From an uncultured Lachnospiraceae bacterium (lineage in GTDB: Bacteria > Bacillota > Clostridia > Lachnospirales > Lachnospiraceae), in the NCBI GenBank assembly GCA_947630485.1, contig CANRHU010000012.1, forward strand, positions 1 through 56,750: DNA of 56,750 nt, written 5' to 3'. The notes under the pieces were generated by a model. That model searched no databases and was not told where the DNA came from. It saw only the letters and a program-made list of their open reading frames with translations. The stretch's first letter is position 1, and every line of letters begins with the position of its first letter. The translations under genes were made by a program, and so were the position numbers. Positions 16,622 to 25,614 of this stretch are shown here, in pieces.

Positions 16622-17436
16622 AAGGGAAGGATATAAGAATATTGGCAACAGAAGTACGAAAAGATATCATTCAGATGACATTACAAGCGGGAGTAAATGG
16701 TGGACATATAGGTGGCGCTTTATCTAGTGTCGATATTCTGGCAGTCTTATATGGGGCTGTGATGAATGTATCAGCAGAATATCCGGATGATACGCTGCGT
16801 GACAGATTTATTTTGAGTAAGGGGCACATTGCTCTTGCTCATTATGCAGTTTTGGCAGAATGCGGGTTTATTGCCCGTGATGATATGTTGACTTTCGAGA
16901 AATCAGGAGGAGAATTTCCGACTCATGAAGAAATGAATATACGAAAGGGGATAGAGATTTCTGGAGGAAGTTTGGGATATGGTATGTCTATAGGAGTTGG
17001 ATGTGCATTAGCTGCTAAACGTTCCGATGCAGAGTACAGGACATATGTATTGCTTGGGGATGGAGAATGTAATGAGGGAAGTATATGGGAAGCTGCTATG
17101 GCTGCTTCAAAATATAATTTGGATAATCTTACAGTCATAGTAGATGTAAATGGTCAGCAGCTTGATGGTTATTCAGCGGATGTTATGCCGATTTATGATA
17201 TTGTACAGGTCTTTCAGGGATTTGGTTTTCATGTCGTAGAGATAGATGGTAATGATATTGCACAATTAGAAGGTGCATTTGCGGTTAGATGTTTAGGTAA
17301 GCCGATAGCAATAGTTGCGCATACGATAAAAGGGAAGGGAATACCTGAAATAGAGGGAAAAACTGGGTGGCATCATGCCAGTATTAATCAGGAGCAATAT
17401 GAGAGTTTTGTTAAACAATTGGAGGAGGCAAAATGA
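16618..17436 (+). CDS. Transketolase, N-terminal subunit
   Basis: A 272-residue thiamine diphosphate-binding half of a split transketolase. The metal/TPP motif is LGDGECNEGS, followed by the VIVDVNGQQ strand, at about residues 142-178. SKGHIALAHYAVL and GGSLGYGMSIGVGCA are family landmarks. Split transketolases are common in Clostridia, but they normally serve pentose metabolism. This copy overlaps a ketoreductase gene before it and the C-terminal subunit after it, and is followed by FabD and an ACP. A dedicated two-carbon ketol transfer in the acyl cassette is therefore likely. Its donor and acceptor are unknown. Confidence 0.88.
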   Translation: MKGKDIRILATEVRKDIIQMTLQAGVNGGHIGGALSSVDILAVLYGAVMNVSAEYPDDTLRDRFILSKGHIALAHYAVLAECGFIARDDMLTFEKSGGEFPTHEEMNIRKGIEISGGSLGYGMSIGVGCALAAKRSDAEYRTYVLLGDGECNEGSIWEAAMAASKYNLDNLTVIVDVNGQQLDGYSADVMPIYDIVQVFQGFGFHVVEIDGNDIAQLEGAFAVRCLGKPIAIVAHTIKGKGIPEIEGKTGWHHASINQEQYESFVKQLEEAK

Positions 17437-18407
17437 TTGAATATATACCGGAAAATATATTGAGATGGACAAGATTGGGAATGCGTAAGTCGTTTGGGGG
17501 CATGATGGAGGATATAGTCAGAGACTATGAAGATATCGTGATTTTAGCGGCTGATGTAGCAAGTTCAGCGGGTCTGTCAAGATTTCAAAGTATATTTCCC
17601 CATAAATTCTATAATATAGGAATTGCTGAACAGAATATGGTTGGTATTGCGGCCGGGCTTGCAAAAGAGGGTAATAATGTATTTATCACTTCTTTTGCAC
17701 CATTTGTTGCACTGCGTGCGTATGAAGCAGTGCGTGTATTAGTCGGTTATATGGATTTGAATGTTAAAATAGTTGCGCTTGCCAGCGGTTTATCGTTGGG
17801 AAGCCAAGGAAATACACATTATTGCTTGAACGACCTGGCGATTATGCGTACGATTCCTGGAATGCTGATATTATCCCCTGCTGACTGTATTGAGGCAGCG
17901 AAGTGTCTGGAGTTTCTGGCAGGCTATAAAGGGCCGGCCTATTTGCGACTGACAGGTATTGATGGTACTCCTGGTGTCTATAAAGGGGATTATTGCTTTG
18001 AGCCAAAGAAGAATGCTCTGCTCCGAGAAGGGACAGATGTGATTATCTTGGGAACGGGAAGTATTCTTAATGAGTGTGTGCGCACGTCTAGAGCGTTAAA
18101 ACAAGATGGTATTTCAGCTGCGGTAGTGGATGTCCATACAGTAAAACCACTAGACACTGATTTTTTGAATCAAATATGTAGGAAGTACCAGTTGGTGGTT
18201 ACGGTAGAAGAACATAGTGTGCTTGGCGGATTAGGCGGTGCAGTTGCAGAGTATATGGCCACGGCAGGAAAACACCCACATCTTTTGTCGATTGGGATTC
18301 AGGATGTTTTCCCGAAAACGGGAGATTATTCTTATGTGCTGCAGCAAACTGGATTGTCTGCGTTACAAATTAAGGAAAGAATTAAACAGAGATTAGAAAC
18401 AGACTAG
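17433..18407 (+). CDS. Transketolase, C-terminal subunit
   Basis: A 324-residue partner of the preceding gene, carrying the pyrimidine-binding domain with the catalytic Glu in GIAEQNMVGIAAGLA (about residues 66-80) and the C-terminal swivel domain (VDVHTVKPLD, VEEHSVLGGLGGAV). It overlaps the N-half by 4 nt, so the two are almost certainly made as a stoichiometric pair. It fits transketolase and the related DXS/E1-beta families about equally by architecture; pairing with a 272-residue N-half is typical of split transketolase. Confidence 0.88.
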   Translation: MIEYIPENILRWTRLGMRKSFGGMMEDIVRDYEDIVILAADVASSAGLSRFQSIFPHKFYNIGIAEQNMVGIAAGLAKEGNNVFITSFAPFVALRAYEAVRVLVGYMDLNVKIVALASGLSLGSQGNTHYCLNDLAIMRTIPGMLILSPADCIEAAKCLEFLAGYKGPAYLRLTGIDGTPGVYKGDYCFEPKKNALLREGTDVIILGTGSILNECVRTSRALKQDGISAAVVDVHTVKPLDTDFLNQICRKYQLVVTVEEHSVLGGLGGAVAEYMATAGKHPHLLSIGIQDVFPKTGDYSYVLQQTGLSALQIKERIKQRLETD

Positions 18408-18415
18408 GAGAAAAA

Positions 18416-19366
18416 ATGATATCAAAAACAGCTTTTTTATTTTCAGGTCAAGGCGCTCAGTATGTTGGAATGATTCAAGATATTGCAAGTAGTTATGCTT
18501 TGGCGCAAGGGGCATTTTTAACTGCAAATAAGGTCCTTGGAAGGAATGTTGCAGATATTACTTGGAATGGACCAAAAGAGGAACTGGATAAAACAGAAAA
18601 CACACAGCCCTGTTTAATGGCCGCAGAGATTGCAATCCTGAGAGTACTGTTTGAAAAGGGAATAAAGGCAGATGCAGTGGCTGGCTTTTCACTTGGAGAA
18701 TGGGCTGCTCTCGTGGCAGCGGAAGTGCTGCCATACGAGAGAGCCATTGAGCTTGTGGAGAAAAGGGCGCGGTATATGCAGGAATCGGTTCCCCTTGACT
18801 GTGGAGGGATGGTTGTTGTACTGGGTAAGTCAAAGGACGAGGTGGAAAGTCTTTGTAGCGAAGTGAGAAAAGGCTATATAGTTCCATCAAATTATAATTG
18901 CCCAGGTCAGATTTCGTTGGCAGGAGATAGGAAGGGTCTGAACGCTTTTATGAAACTGGCAGGAGAAAGGGGAATTGTTGCGAAGGAACTTGCTGTCAGC
19001 ATTCCTTCCCATTGCGCACTGATGAAACCGGCAGCAGAAAAACTTTCCGTGAGAGTGCTGGAGAGCAGTTTTCAGGATGCGGTGATACCGCTTTACTCGA
19101 ATGCTACAGGTTTGCCGGTTACATCTGCAAACGATATAAAGGACAGTTTGATTAATCAATTAACAATGCCGGTTCTATTCGAGCAAACGATCAATCATAT
19201 GTTAGAGAACGGATTTACAAAGTTCATAGAAATCGGACCAGGTAAAACGCTCTCTGGATTTGTAAAAAGGTGCTCTAATGCCATGAATATGAAAGTTTCA
19301 ATATATCGCACCGATAATGCAGCGTCGCTTTCAGAATGTTTGAGGGAAATTATAGATGGAGATTGA
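18416..19366 (+). CDS. Malonyl-CoA:ACP transacylase (FabD-like)
   Basis: A 316-residue acyltransferase. FLFSGQGAQYVGM opens the protein, the nucleophile elbow GFSLGEW holds Ser92, Arg lies at about 117-119 and the catalytic His is H199 in SIPSHCALM, as in FabD and polyketide AT domains. It should load malonyl (or a substituted malonyl) onto one of the two dedicated carrier proteins. It starts 8 nt after the transketolase gene and overlaps the next gene. It is probably a second FabD, separate from the housekeeping fatty acid enzyme. Confidence 0.88.
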   Translation: MISKTAFLFSGQGAQYVGMIQDIASSYALAQGAFLTANKVLGRNVADITWNGPKEELDKTENTQPCLMAAEIAILRVLFEKGIKADAVAGFSLGEWAALVAAEVLPYERAIELVEKRARYMQESVPLDCGGMVVVLGKSKDEVESLCSEVRKGYIVPSNYNCPGQISLAGDRKGLNAFMKLAGERGIVAKELAVSIPSHCALMKPAAEKLSVRVLESSFQDAVIPLYSNATGLPVTSANDIKDSLINQLTMPVLFEQTINHMLENGFTKFIEIGPGKTLSGFVKRCSNAMNMKVSIYRTDNAASLSECLREIIDGD

Positions 19367-20009
19367 AAGCTTTGAATCTCGATATATGCAGTCAAAGGCC
19401 TATTTGGTTATAGAAGGATCTAGGGGGGTCATCGTTGATCCGGCGAATCAGGGCAGGCTTTCTGAATATGTGTATAAAAGAGACATTACGATTGACTATA
19501 TATTTCTAACACATGAACACTGTGATCATATCATAGGAGTTGAAGAAGCTAGGAGTTTTTCTGGTGCACCGGTCATCTGTACGAGAATATGTGGTGAGAA
19601 CATTGCAAATAGCCGTAAGAATTTCTCACGCTATTTTGAGGCATTTGCATCTGTGCAGGGGCGATTCAGAATAGATCCTGATTTACATGTGGAACCATTT
19701 ATTGAAACTGCTGATGAAATATTTGACAATAGAATGCGGATATGTTGGATGGGACACGAGATAGAATTAAAAGGGACGCCGGGACATTCTCCCGGCAGTA
19801 TGTGCGTATTAATAGATAATAAGATTTTATTTAGCGGAGATACTCTTTTAAAAAACGACTACACGATGTTCAAACTTATGGGGGGAAGTCGAGAGAGTTT
19901 TAATAAAGAAACGGAACCTTGGCTGAGGAGTCTTAATAAAGAAATAATCGTATATCCAGGACATATGGAGGAGTTTGTGCTGGGTGAACGATTAAATAAA
20001 ACAATTTAA
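19356..20009 (+). CDS. Metallo-beta-lactamase fold hydrolase
   Basis: A 217-residue MBL-fold protein. The metal ligands are all visible: HEHCDH at about residues 53-58, the GTPGHSPGS histidine, the Asp in LFSGDTL and the final His in VYPGHM. This is the glyoxalase II/thioester hydrolase layout. It lies between FabD and an ACP, so a thioesterase role releasing or proofreading acyl-ACP is plausible; MBL-type thioesterases are known in polyketide pathways. The exact thioester is unknown. Confidence 0.75.
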   Translation: MEIESFESRYMQSKAYLVIEGSRGVIVDPANQGRLSEYVYKRDITIDYIFLTHEHCDHIIGVEEARSFSGAPVICTRICGENIANSRKNFSRYFEAFASVQGRFRIDPDLHVEPFIETADEIFDNRMRICWMGHEIELKGTPGHSPGSMCVLIDNKILFSGDTLLKNDYTMFKLMGGSRESFNKETEPWLRSLNKEIIVYPGHMEEFVLGERLNKTI

Positions 20010-20024
20010 ATGGAGGAAGAGAAA

Positions 20025-20261
20025 ATGAGCAATTTAGAAAAGTACAATCAAGCGTTTGTGGACAACTTCGGCGTAAAGGAAGAGGACCTGCCTGGTCTTG
20101 CCTATCAGGCAGTAGATGCATGGGATTCTGTTGGGCATATGCAACTGATTGCGGCTTTGGAGGATGCGTTTGATATCATGTTTGATACAGACGATATTAT
20201 TAACTTCAATTCCTACGAAAAAGGAAAAGAGTATATGAATAACTATGGGGTGGAACTGTAA
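20025..20261 (+). CDS. Acyl carrier protein, first copy
   Basis: A 78-residue acidic carrier protein. The phosphopantetheine site is Ser35 in AWDSVGHMQL, a standard DS(L/V) motif at the start of helix 2. Start ATG 20025 follows a GGAGGAAGAG site. It abuts the ligase gene downstream by 1 nt, which suggests that ligase loads or serves this ACP. It shares only the family pattern with the second ACP at 27077, so the two probably carry different intermediates or face different partners. Confidence 0.88.
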   Translation: MSNLEKYNQAFVDNFGVKEEDLPGLAYQAVDAWDSVGHMQLIAALEDAFDIMFDTDDIINFNSYEKGKEYMNNYGVEL

Positions 20262-20262
20262 G

Positions 20263-21648
20263 ATGCCGATTTTTGATCAATTGGAAAGATATGATGGTGC
20301 CGTTGCATTAATCACAGAGAATGGAGAAATTACATACAAAGAGCTTATTGAAAAGGCAGATATGGTAGGTGGTTTTCTCGCAGAAAGAAGTCTGGCTTTC
20401 TGTGTGTGCTCGAACCGGATGGGAGCTGTTATAGGGTATGTAGGCATGCTGAGAAAGAGGGTTGTGCCTGTGATGGTCAATTTTGCCATTGACAAGGATC
20501 TTTTCGCACAGCTTTTTAACATCTACAGACCGCAGTTTATTTGGCAGCCTGCGGATTTTGAGTCTGAGGGCGGGACGTTGTTCCACATGGATGGTTACGA
20601 ATTGAAAAAAACAGGATTTTCTGACTTGCCGAAAATGGCGGATGATCTAGCGCTTTTGCTAACTACTTCTGGCAGTACCGGAAGTCCGAAATTGGTTCGC
20701 CAGACCTACGAGAATATTAACGCTAATACAGTTAGTATTATGGAATATCTTGGAATAGAACAATCAGAGCGGGCGATTACCACTCTTCCAATGAACTATA
20801 CCTACGGTCTGTCCATTATACAGTCCCATTTATACGCCGGAGCGTCAATCGTCCTGACAGAAAAGAGTTTTATGCAGAGGGAATTCTGGAATCTTTTTCG
20901 GAAATCTGAGGCTACTTCCTTTGGAGGAGTACCGTATACATATGAGATGCTAAAACGATTGCATTTTCTTCAGATGGACCTTCCGAGTCTGCATTACATC
21001 ACGCAGGCTGGAGGAAAGCTGGAGCGGGATTTGCATCTTGAGTTTGCTGAAGGTATGCGAAAAATGGGCAAGCGGTTCATCGTCATGTACGGTGCTACAG
21101 AAGCCACTGCGAGAATGGCCTACGTTCCTGCTGAATTTGCGGTGGAGAAGGCAGGAAGCATCGGTATCGCTATTCCTGGCGGCCGTTTGGAGTTACAGGA
21201 TGAGAGTGGAACTCAGATTACGCAGAGCGGCATCGTGGGGGAACTTATTTATTATGGTCCAAATGTGACTTTGGGATATGCGGAATCTCGAGAAGATCTA
21301 GCCAATGGAGATGAAAGGCACGGACGTCTTGAGACCGGAGACATGGCAATGCGCGATGCGGATGGATTCTTTTACGTTGTTGGTCGGAAAAACCGCTTTT
21401 TGAAAATTTATGGGAACCGTGTGAACCTGATGGAGGTGGAACAGATCCTTAAGAAGAATGGATTTGAGGCTGTCTGCGTCGGCAAAGATGATCATATGCG
21501 TATTTATACTACCAACAGAGAAACCGAACGGCTGAGGGATTATATTGCTGAGAAGACAAGGATAAACCGGACGGCGTTTACAGTTATTCGTATTGATGCA
21601 ATACCCAGGAGTGAGTCTGGAAAGGTATTGTACTCAGAATTGCAATGA
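20263..21648 (+). CDS. AMP-forming acyl/aminoacyl ligase (ANL superfamily)
   Basis: A 461-residue adenylating enzyme. The ATP-binding P-loop is LLLTTSGSTGSPK at about residues 125-137, the MYGATEA core motif is near 284, and ETGDMA with the hinge GRKNRFLKIYGNRV follows. The C-terminal catalytic Lys is in SESGKVLY. It activates a carboxylate as acyl-AMP and probably transfers it to the ACP encoded directly upstream, as DltA-type ligases do. It is somewhat shorter than fatty acyl-CoA synthetases, and a short or polar acid is likely. The specificity pocket cannot be read with confidence. Confidence 0.85.
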   Translation: MPIFDQLERYDGAVALITENGEITYKELIEKADMVGGFLAERSLAFCVCSNRMGAVIGYVGMLRKRVVPVMVNFAIDKDLFAQLFNIYRPQFIWQPADFESEGGTLFHMDGYELKKTGFSDLPKMADDLALLLTTSGSTGSPKLVRQTYENINANTVSIMEYLGIEQSERAITTLPMNYTYGLSIIQSHLYAGASIVLTEKSFMQREFWNLFRKSEATSFGGVPYTYEMLKRLHFLQMDLPSLHYITQAGGKLERDLHLEFAEGMRKMGKRFIVMYGATEATARMAYVPAEFAVEKAGSIGIAIPGGRLELQDESGTQITQSGIVGELIYYGPNVTLGYAESREDLANGDERHGRLETGDMAMRDADGFFYVVGRKNRFLKIYGNRVNLMEVEQILKKNGFEAVCVGKDDHMRIYTTNRETERLRDYIAEKTRINRTAFTVIRIDAIPRSESGKVLYSELQ

Positions 21649-21750
21649 AAATAGGAACCATTTATCCGAAACGATTCCTAAATTGTTGATGTTGGTTGTA
21701 GGGTACTAAGAAAATAAGTAAATCTGCATGATATAACAGAAAGGATAGAA

Positions 21751-23292
21751 ATGTGGGAAATACATTATAAAGATGAATTATTAAGAAAAAGAGCAGAAGC
21801 ATATATTGGTGGAGGCGAGAAAAAAATTATCCGTCAGCATGAGAAGGGCAAACTTACTGCGAGGGAGAGGCTAAAGATTCTATTGGACGAAGAATCCTTT
21901 GTTGAAATTAACACCTTGATTCAAAGCCATGAAAGAGATACCTGTCTACCAACAGAACATATTCCTGGGGATGGTGTAGTAACAGGTTACGGAGCTGTCA
22001 ACGGAAAATGCATATGTGTTGCCGCGGAGGACTTTACTGTACATGGAGGTACACTGGGGGAATATCATTCACGCAAGATTATTGCTATTATGGATTTGGC
22101 GATGAAAATGCGAGTACCATTTGTAATGCTTAATGATAGTGGTGGGGCTAGGATTGAAGAAGGTGTTTGCTCATTAAACGGCTATAGCGGGATTTTTATG
22201 AGGAACACAAAAGCTTCTGGCGTTATTCCGCAGATTGCTGTTATTATGGGACCCTGTGCAGGAGGGGCTTGTTATTCGCCGGCCATCTGTGATTTTGTAT
22301 TTATGGTGGACAGGACAAGTTATATGTTTATAACAGGTCCCAAAGTAATCAGTGCAACTACTGGTGAAACGATTGGCGAGAATGATTTAGGAGGTTCGGA
22401 TATACATAGTGAAATCAGTGGAGTAGCCCATTTTCATTATCCGGACGATAAAAGTTGTTTGATGGGCGTTAGGAAGCTTTTAGATTATTTGCCGATGAAT
22501 AACCAGACACCTATTCCGTTTCAAAAATCGTTTTGTGCTCCTAGAAATTTATTGGAAGAATTGGTATCGGATAATAAAAGGAGACCTTACGATATACATG
22601 ATGTAATCCAGAGTTTGGCAGATGATTCGAGCGTAATGGAAGTACAGAGGGACTTTGCGAGAAACATTGTAGTCGCTTTTGCAAGGATAGCAGGACGAAC
22701 ATGTGGAATTATCGCAAATCAGCCGGAAAATTTGGCTGGATCGCTAGATATTGATGCGAGCGATAAGGCGGCACGTTTTGTACGATTCTGCGACTGTTTT
22801 GGAATTCCGCTGGTCGTTCTAGTTGATGTTCCAGGCTTTTGGCCAAGTAAAAATCAAGAATATGGGGGAATTATCCGACATGGAGCAAAGCTTTTGTATG
22901 CATTTTCAGAGGCGAGCGTTCCTAAGATTACTGTAATACTGCGCAAAGCATATGGCGGCGCTTATATTGCCATGAACAGTAAAGGAATGGGAGCTGATAT
23001 AGTTTTTGCTTGGCCGATTGCGGAATTAGCAGTAATGGGTGAGGAAGCAGCGGTAAATATAATTTATCGCAAGCAGATTGAACAGTCTAGCGAACCGGAA
23101 AAGGAATGCGAAAGACTTGTAGAGGAGTATCGGAATAAGTTTGTTTCTCCGTATATTTCGACTTCAAATGGTTATATAGATGAAATCATTCTACCCGAGG
23201 AAACCAGGGAGAGAATTAGTAGCGCGTTGACAGCGCTGGAAAATAAACAGCGTAACCGTAGTGATAAGTCTCATGGAAATATTCCGTTATAA
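21751..23292 (+). CDS. Acyl-CoA carboxylase carboxyltransferase subunit (PCC-beta / methylmalonyl-CoA decarboxylase alpha-like)
   Basis: A 513-residue crotonase-fold carboxyltransferase. KGKLTARERLKILLD at the N-terminus, the MGPCAGGACYSPA oxyanion region, ANQPENLAGSLD and LRKAYGGAYIAMNS are all signatures of propionyl/acetyl-CoA carboxylase beta subunits and decarboxylase alpha subunits. No biotin carboxylase or biotin carrier gene lies in the window. It therefore either borrows them from elsewhere to make malonyl- or methylmalonyl-CoA for FabD, or works in the decarboxylation direction. It is preceded by 102 nt without an obvious promoter. Confidence 0.87.
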   Translation: MWEIHYKDELLRKRAEAYIGGGEKKIIRQHEKGKLTARERLKILLDEESFVEINTLIQSHERDTCLPTEHIPGDGVVTGYGAVNGKCICVAAEDFTVHGGTLGEYHSRKIIAIMDLAMKMRVPFVMLNDSGGARIEEGVCSLNGYSGIFMRNTKASGVIPQIAVIMGPCAGGACYSPAICDFVFMVDRTSYMFITGPKVISATTGETIGENDLGGSDIHSEISGVAHFHYPDDKSCLMGVRKLLDYLPMNNQTPIPFQKSFCAPRNLLEELVSDNKRRPYDIHDVIQSLADDSSVMEVQRDFARNIVVAFARIAGRTCGIIANQPENLAGSLDIDASDKAARFVRFCDCFGIPLVVLVDVPGFWPSKNQEYGGIIRHGAKLLYAFSEASVPKITVILRKAYGGAYIAMNSKGMGADIVFAWPIAELAVMGEEAAVNIIYRKQIEQSSEPEKECERLVEEYRNKFVSPYISTSNGYIDEIILPEETRERISSALTALENKQRNRSDKSHGNIPL

Positions 23293-23373
23293 TATGTATT
23301 TGTTGAGAGGGCTTTGTGGTGAATACATTTTGATTATAGTAAAAAAGCAGAACGAATAGGGCAGATATATGAG

Positions 23374-25590
23374 ATGAGGATTAGTGGAGTAGCACCAAAG
23401 AGAATAATAAGGAAAAAGCTATGCTTAGGCAAAAAATCAGGGACGGTAAGCAGAAATACTATTATTTTACTAATGTGTATAGCATTTACAATAATTGGTA
23501 TGCTATTGCTGCGAAACGAGATAAATGAGGATGACTGGTATATTGAGGCTACAGCAGACGGTCTGTTTGGAAATAATAATCGGAGCCTTATGACTCTCTG
23601 CGCAAATTATATAGTGACAGGCATTATTTATCTATTGTCTTTGACAGGTATACGGCTTTTTTGGCTTCACTGGATATTCGTAGTATTTAATTGTATATCT
23701 TCGTATTTAGTTTGCAAATTAATTATGTTATTAGTTAACAGGAATGATGGATATGTGTTTTGTTTTACCTTTTTGTCACTAATAACGCCTTTGGTCTATT
23801 TTTATATGCAAACAACTTTAATTGCCGCTTATGTAATTGCTACAGGATGTTTATGGTTATTTTATGCATTAGAATATCGCAAATCTGTAGGTCATTTTGT
23901 TTTTAGTGCAGCATGGATTATTTTAGGAGCATCTGTTCGAATAGACTGTTTTGCCTATGCTATTGTTTTTATGGGAATATTATGGCTTAGCAAGATAATA
24001 AAGTACTTGAACGATCATAAAACAATATTAAGTAAAAAATTTATTGGAGACACTCTTTCAAAGTATTTTACTCCTTTTTTGCTCATCCTTTTTTTGTTAG
24101 CATGTGTTCAATGGTCGCAGGGAGTTTTGATGGAATGTGCAAATCCAGGCTTTAGTGAGTGGAATACGATCCGTTCCCAAGTAGATGATTATATAATACC
24201 TGACTATAATGAATGTATCAATGATTATCAAAAAATAGGGATGAGTTATAATGATTATCTTTTGTTGAGATCTTGGAATAATCAAGACCCAGCGTTTTTC
24301 ACGGAGGATTTGTATAAAAAAATATTAGAAATTAGAAAGATAAAACATAGTGCAGAAGTGAAGGAACAAGGTTTAGTAACTATTTCTGTTCAATCACTTA
24401 AGTATATGACGGGTTCTATATATTTTTGGGTAGGAGTAATCCTTACGATTTATGCATTTGCCTGTTTGGGTATTTGGTATGGTATTACATGTGTATTTGT
24501 CATTTTGGGTACTTGGGGACTAACGATTTATTTTTCATATATTGAAAGATTGATATGGAGAGTGGAATGGCCGTTATGGATATTTATGATAATTTCGATG
24601 TTAATAGTATTTTTGACACCCTCTTGTCAAAGGCCAAATGTAGCTATACTTAAAAATGGTAAGAAAAGGACATGTGTAATCCTGTTTACGTGTATGGCAA
24701 TGCTTTTAGTGCGGCCTTGCAAAACGATACCTAATACCAGAAGTTCAATCACATGGAATCCATATTATGGGACATCCATTTTTGATAATTATAAGGAACG
24801 TTACAATAATAATAATAATTACGGACGTTATCTTTATGCGCAACTGTCAAACGATGTCCTTCCGTATTCAGAAACAGAAGATACCATATTTACTTCCTAT
24901 ATTGATGAGAATAAGGATAAACTATATTTTGTCCTTTTTGACGATGCATGGAAGCAGCAATTTCCGTTGACAGACAGAGATTACTGGCATACAGGGGGAA
25001 TTGGAGCTGGTGAAAATTGGTATTTTTTAGGGCAGTATTTGATCAATTTAAGACCAACGCAACAAAGGCTGAAGCAAAATGGAATTGATAATCCATTTGA
25101 GGAGATAGTGAATGAGAATGTTCGAATCGCAGTTAAGGAATCATTGTCTCAGTTATATCCTAGAACAATTGAAATCAACAGATATTTAAAGGAACATTAT
25201 TATGATGATGCCAATTTTTCAGTGACGTCAGTTGTTAATCATACGATTATTGGGAGATATATGAGGAACTTTGATACAAATATGATGCTGCAAATGGATG
25301 GGGGGATGAAAATAGAATATAGTTACAGTTCGCCATTTGAAGGCATGTCACAGATTTGGCTTTCTGATTTTCAGATAAGTAATTATACACCGTTTCAAGA
25401 ACCGGCTTATTTGGAGATAATAAATCCAGAAGGGGAAACATTTACTTGTGCGACAATGGATAACAGGGATGGGCGTTTGACAGCTATATTCTATAATGAC
25501 GTTATTCAAGGAGACAAGAATTATACTATTCGTTTTGTATATGAGCATTATGGAGGATATTATTATATTAATGCAGGAACGTTGAAATAA
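23374..25590 (+). CDS. Large polytopic membrane protein, GT-C-like glycosyltransferase candidate
   Basis: A 738-residue protein with roughly ten to twelve hydrophobic helices in residues 25-460 and a polar C-terminal extracytoplasmic portion of about 280 residues. After the first helix comes NEINEDDWYIEA; an acidic pair in this first outer loop is the catalytic position of GT-C enzymes such as ArnT and PMT. A GT-C enzyme fits the ArnC-like and ArnE/F-like genes in the locus, adding a sugar from polyprenyl phosphate outside the cell. I cannot place it in a named family, so the function is inferred. Tyr- and Asn-rich C-terminus. Confidence 0.6.
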   Translation: MRISGVAPKRIIRKKLCLGKKSGTVSRNTIILLMCIAFTIIGMLLLRNEINEDDWYIEATADGLFGNNNRSLMTLCANYIVTGIIYLLSLTGIRLFWLHWIFVVFNCISSYLVCKLIMLLVNRNDGYVFCFTFLSLITPLVYFYMQTTLIAAYVIATGCLWLFYALEYRKSVGHFVFSAAWIILGASVRIDCFAYAIVFMGILWLSKIIKYLNDHKTILSKKFIGDTLSKYFTPFLLILFLLACVQWSQGVLMECANPGFSEWNTIRSQVDDYIIPDYNECINDYQKIGMSYNDYLLLRSWNNQDPAFFTEDLYKKILEIRKIKHSAEVKEQGLVTISVQSLKYMTGSIYFWVGVILTIYAFACLGIWYGITCVFVILGTWGLTIYFSYIERLIWRVEWPLWIFMIISMLIVFLTPSCQRPNVAILKNGKKRTCVILFTCMAMLLVRPCKTIPNTRSSITWNPYYGTSIFDNYKERYNNNNNYGRYLYAQLSNDVLPYSETEDTIFTSYIDENKDKLYFVLFDDAWKQQFPLTDRDYWHTGGIGAGENWYFLGQYLINLRPTQQRLKQNGIDNPFEEIVNENVRIAVKESLSQLYPRTIEINRYLKEHYYDDANFSVTSVVNHTIIGRYMRNFDTNMMLQMDGGMKIEYSYSSPFEGMSQIWLSDFQISNYTPFQEPAYLEIINPEGETFTCATMDNRDGRLTAIFYNDVIQGDKNYTIRFVYEHYGGYYYINAGTLK

Positions 25591-25614
25591 AAGAAGGAGG
25601 AATTTAAAACAGAG

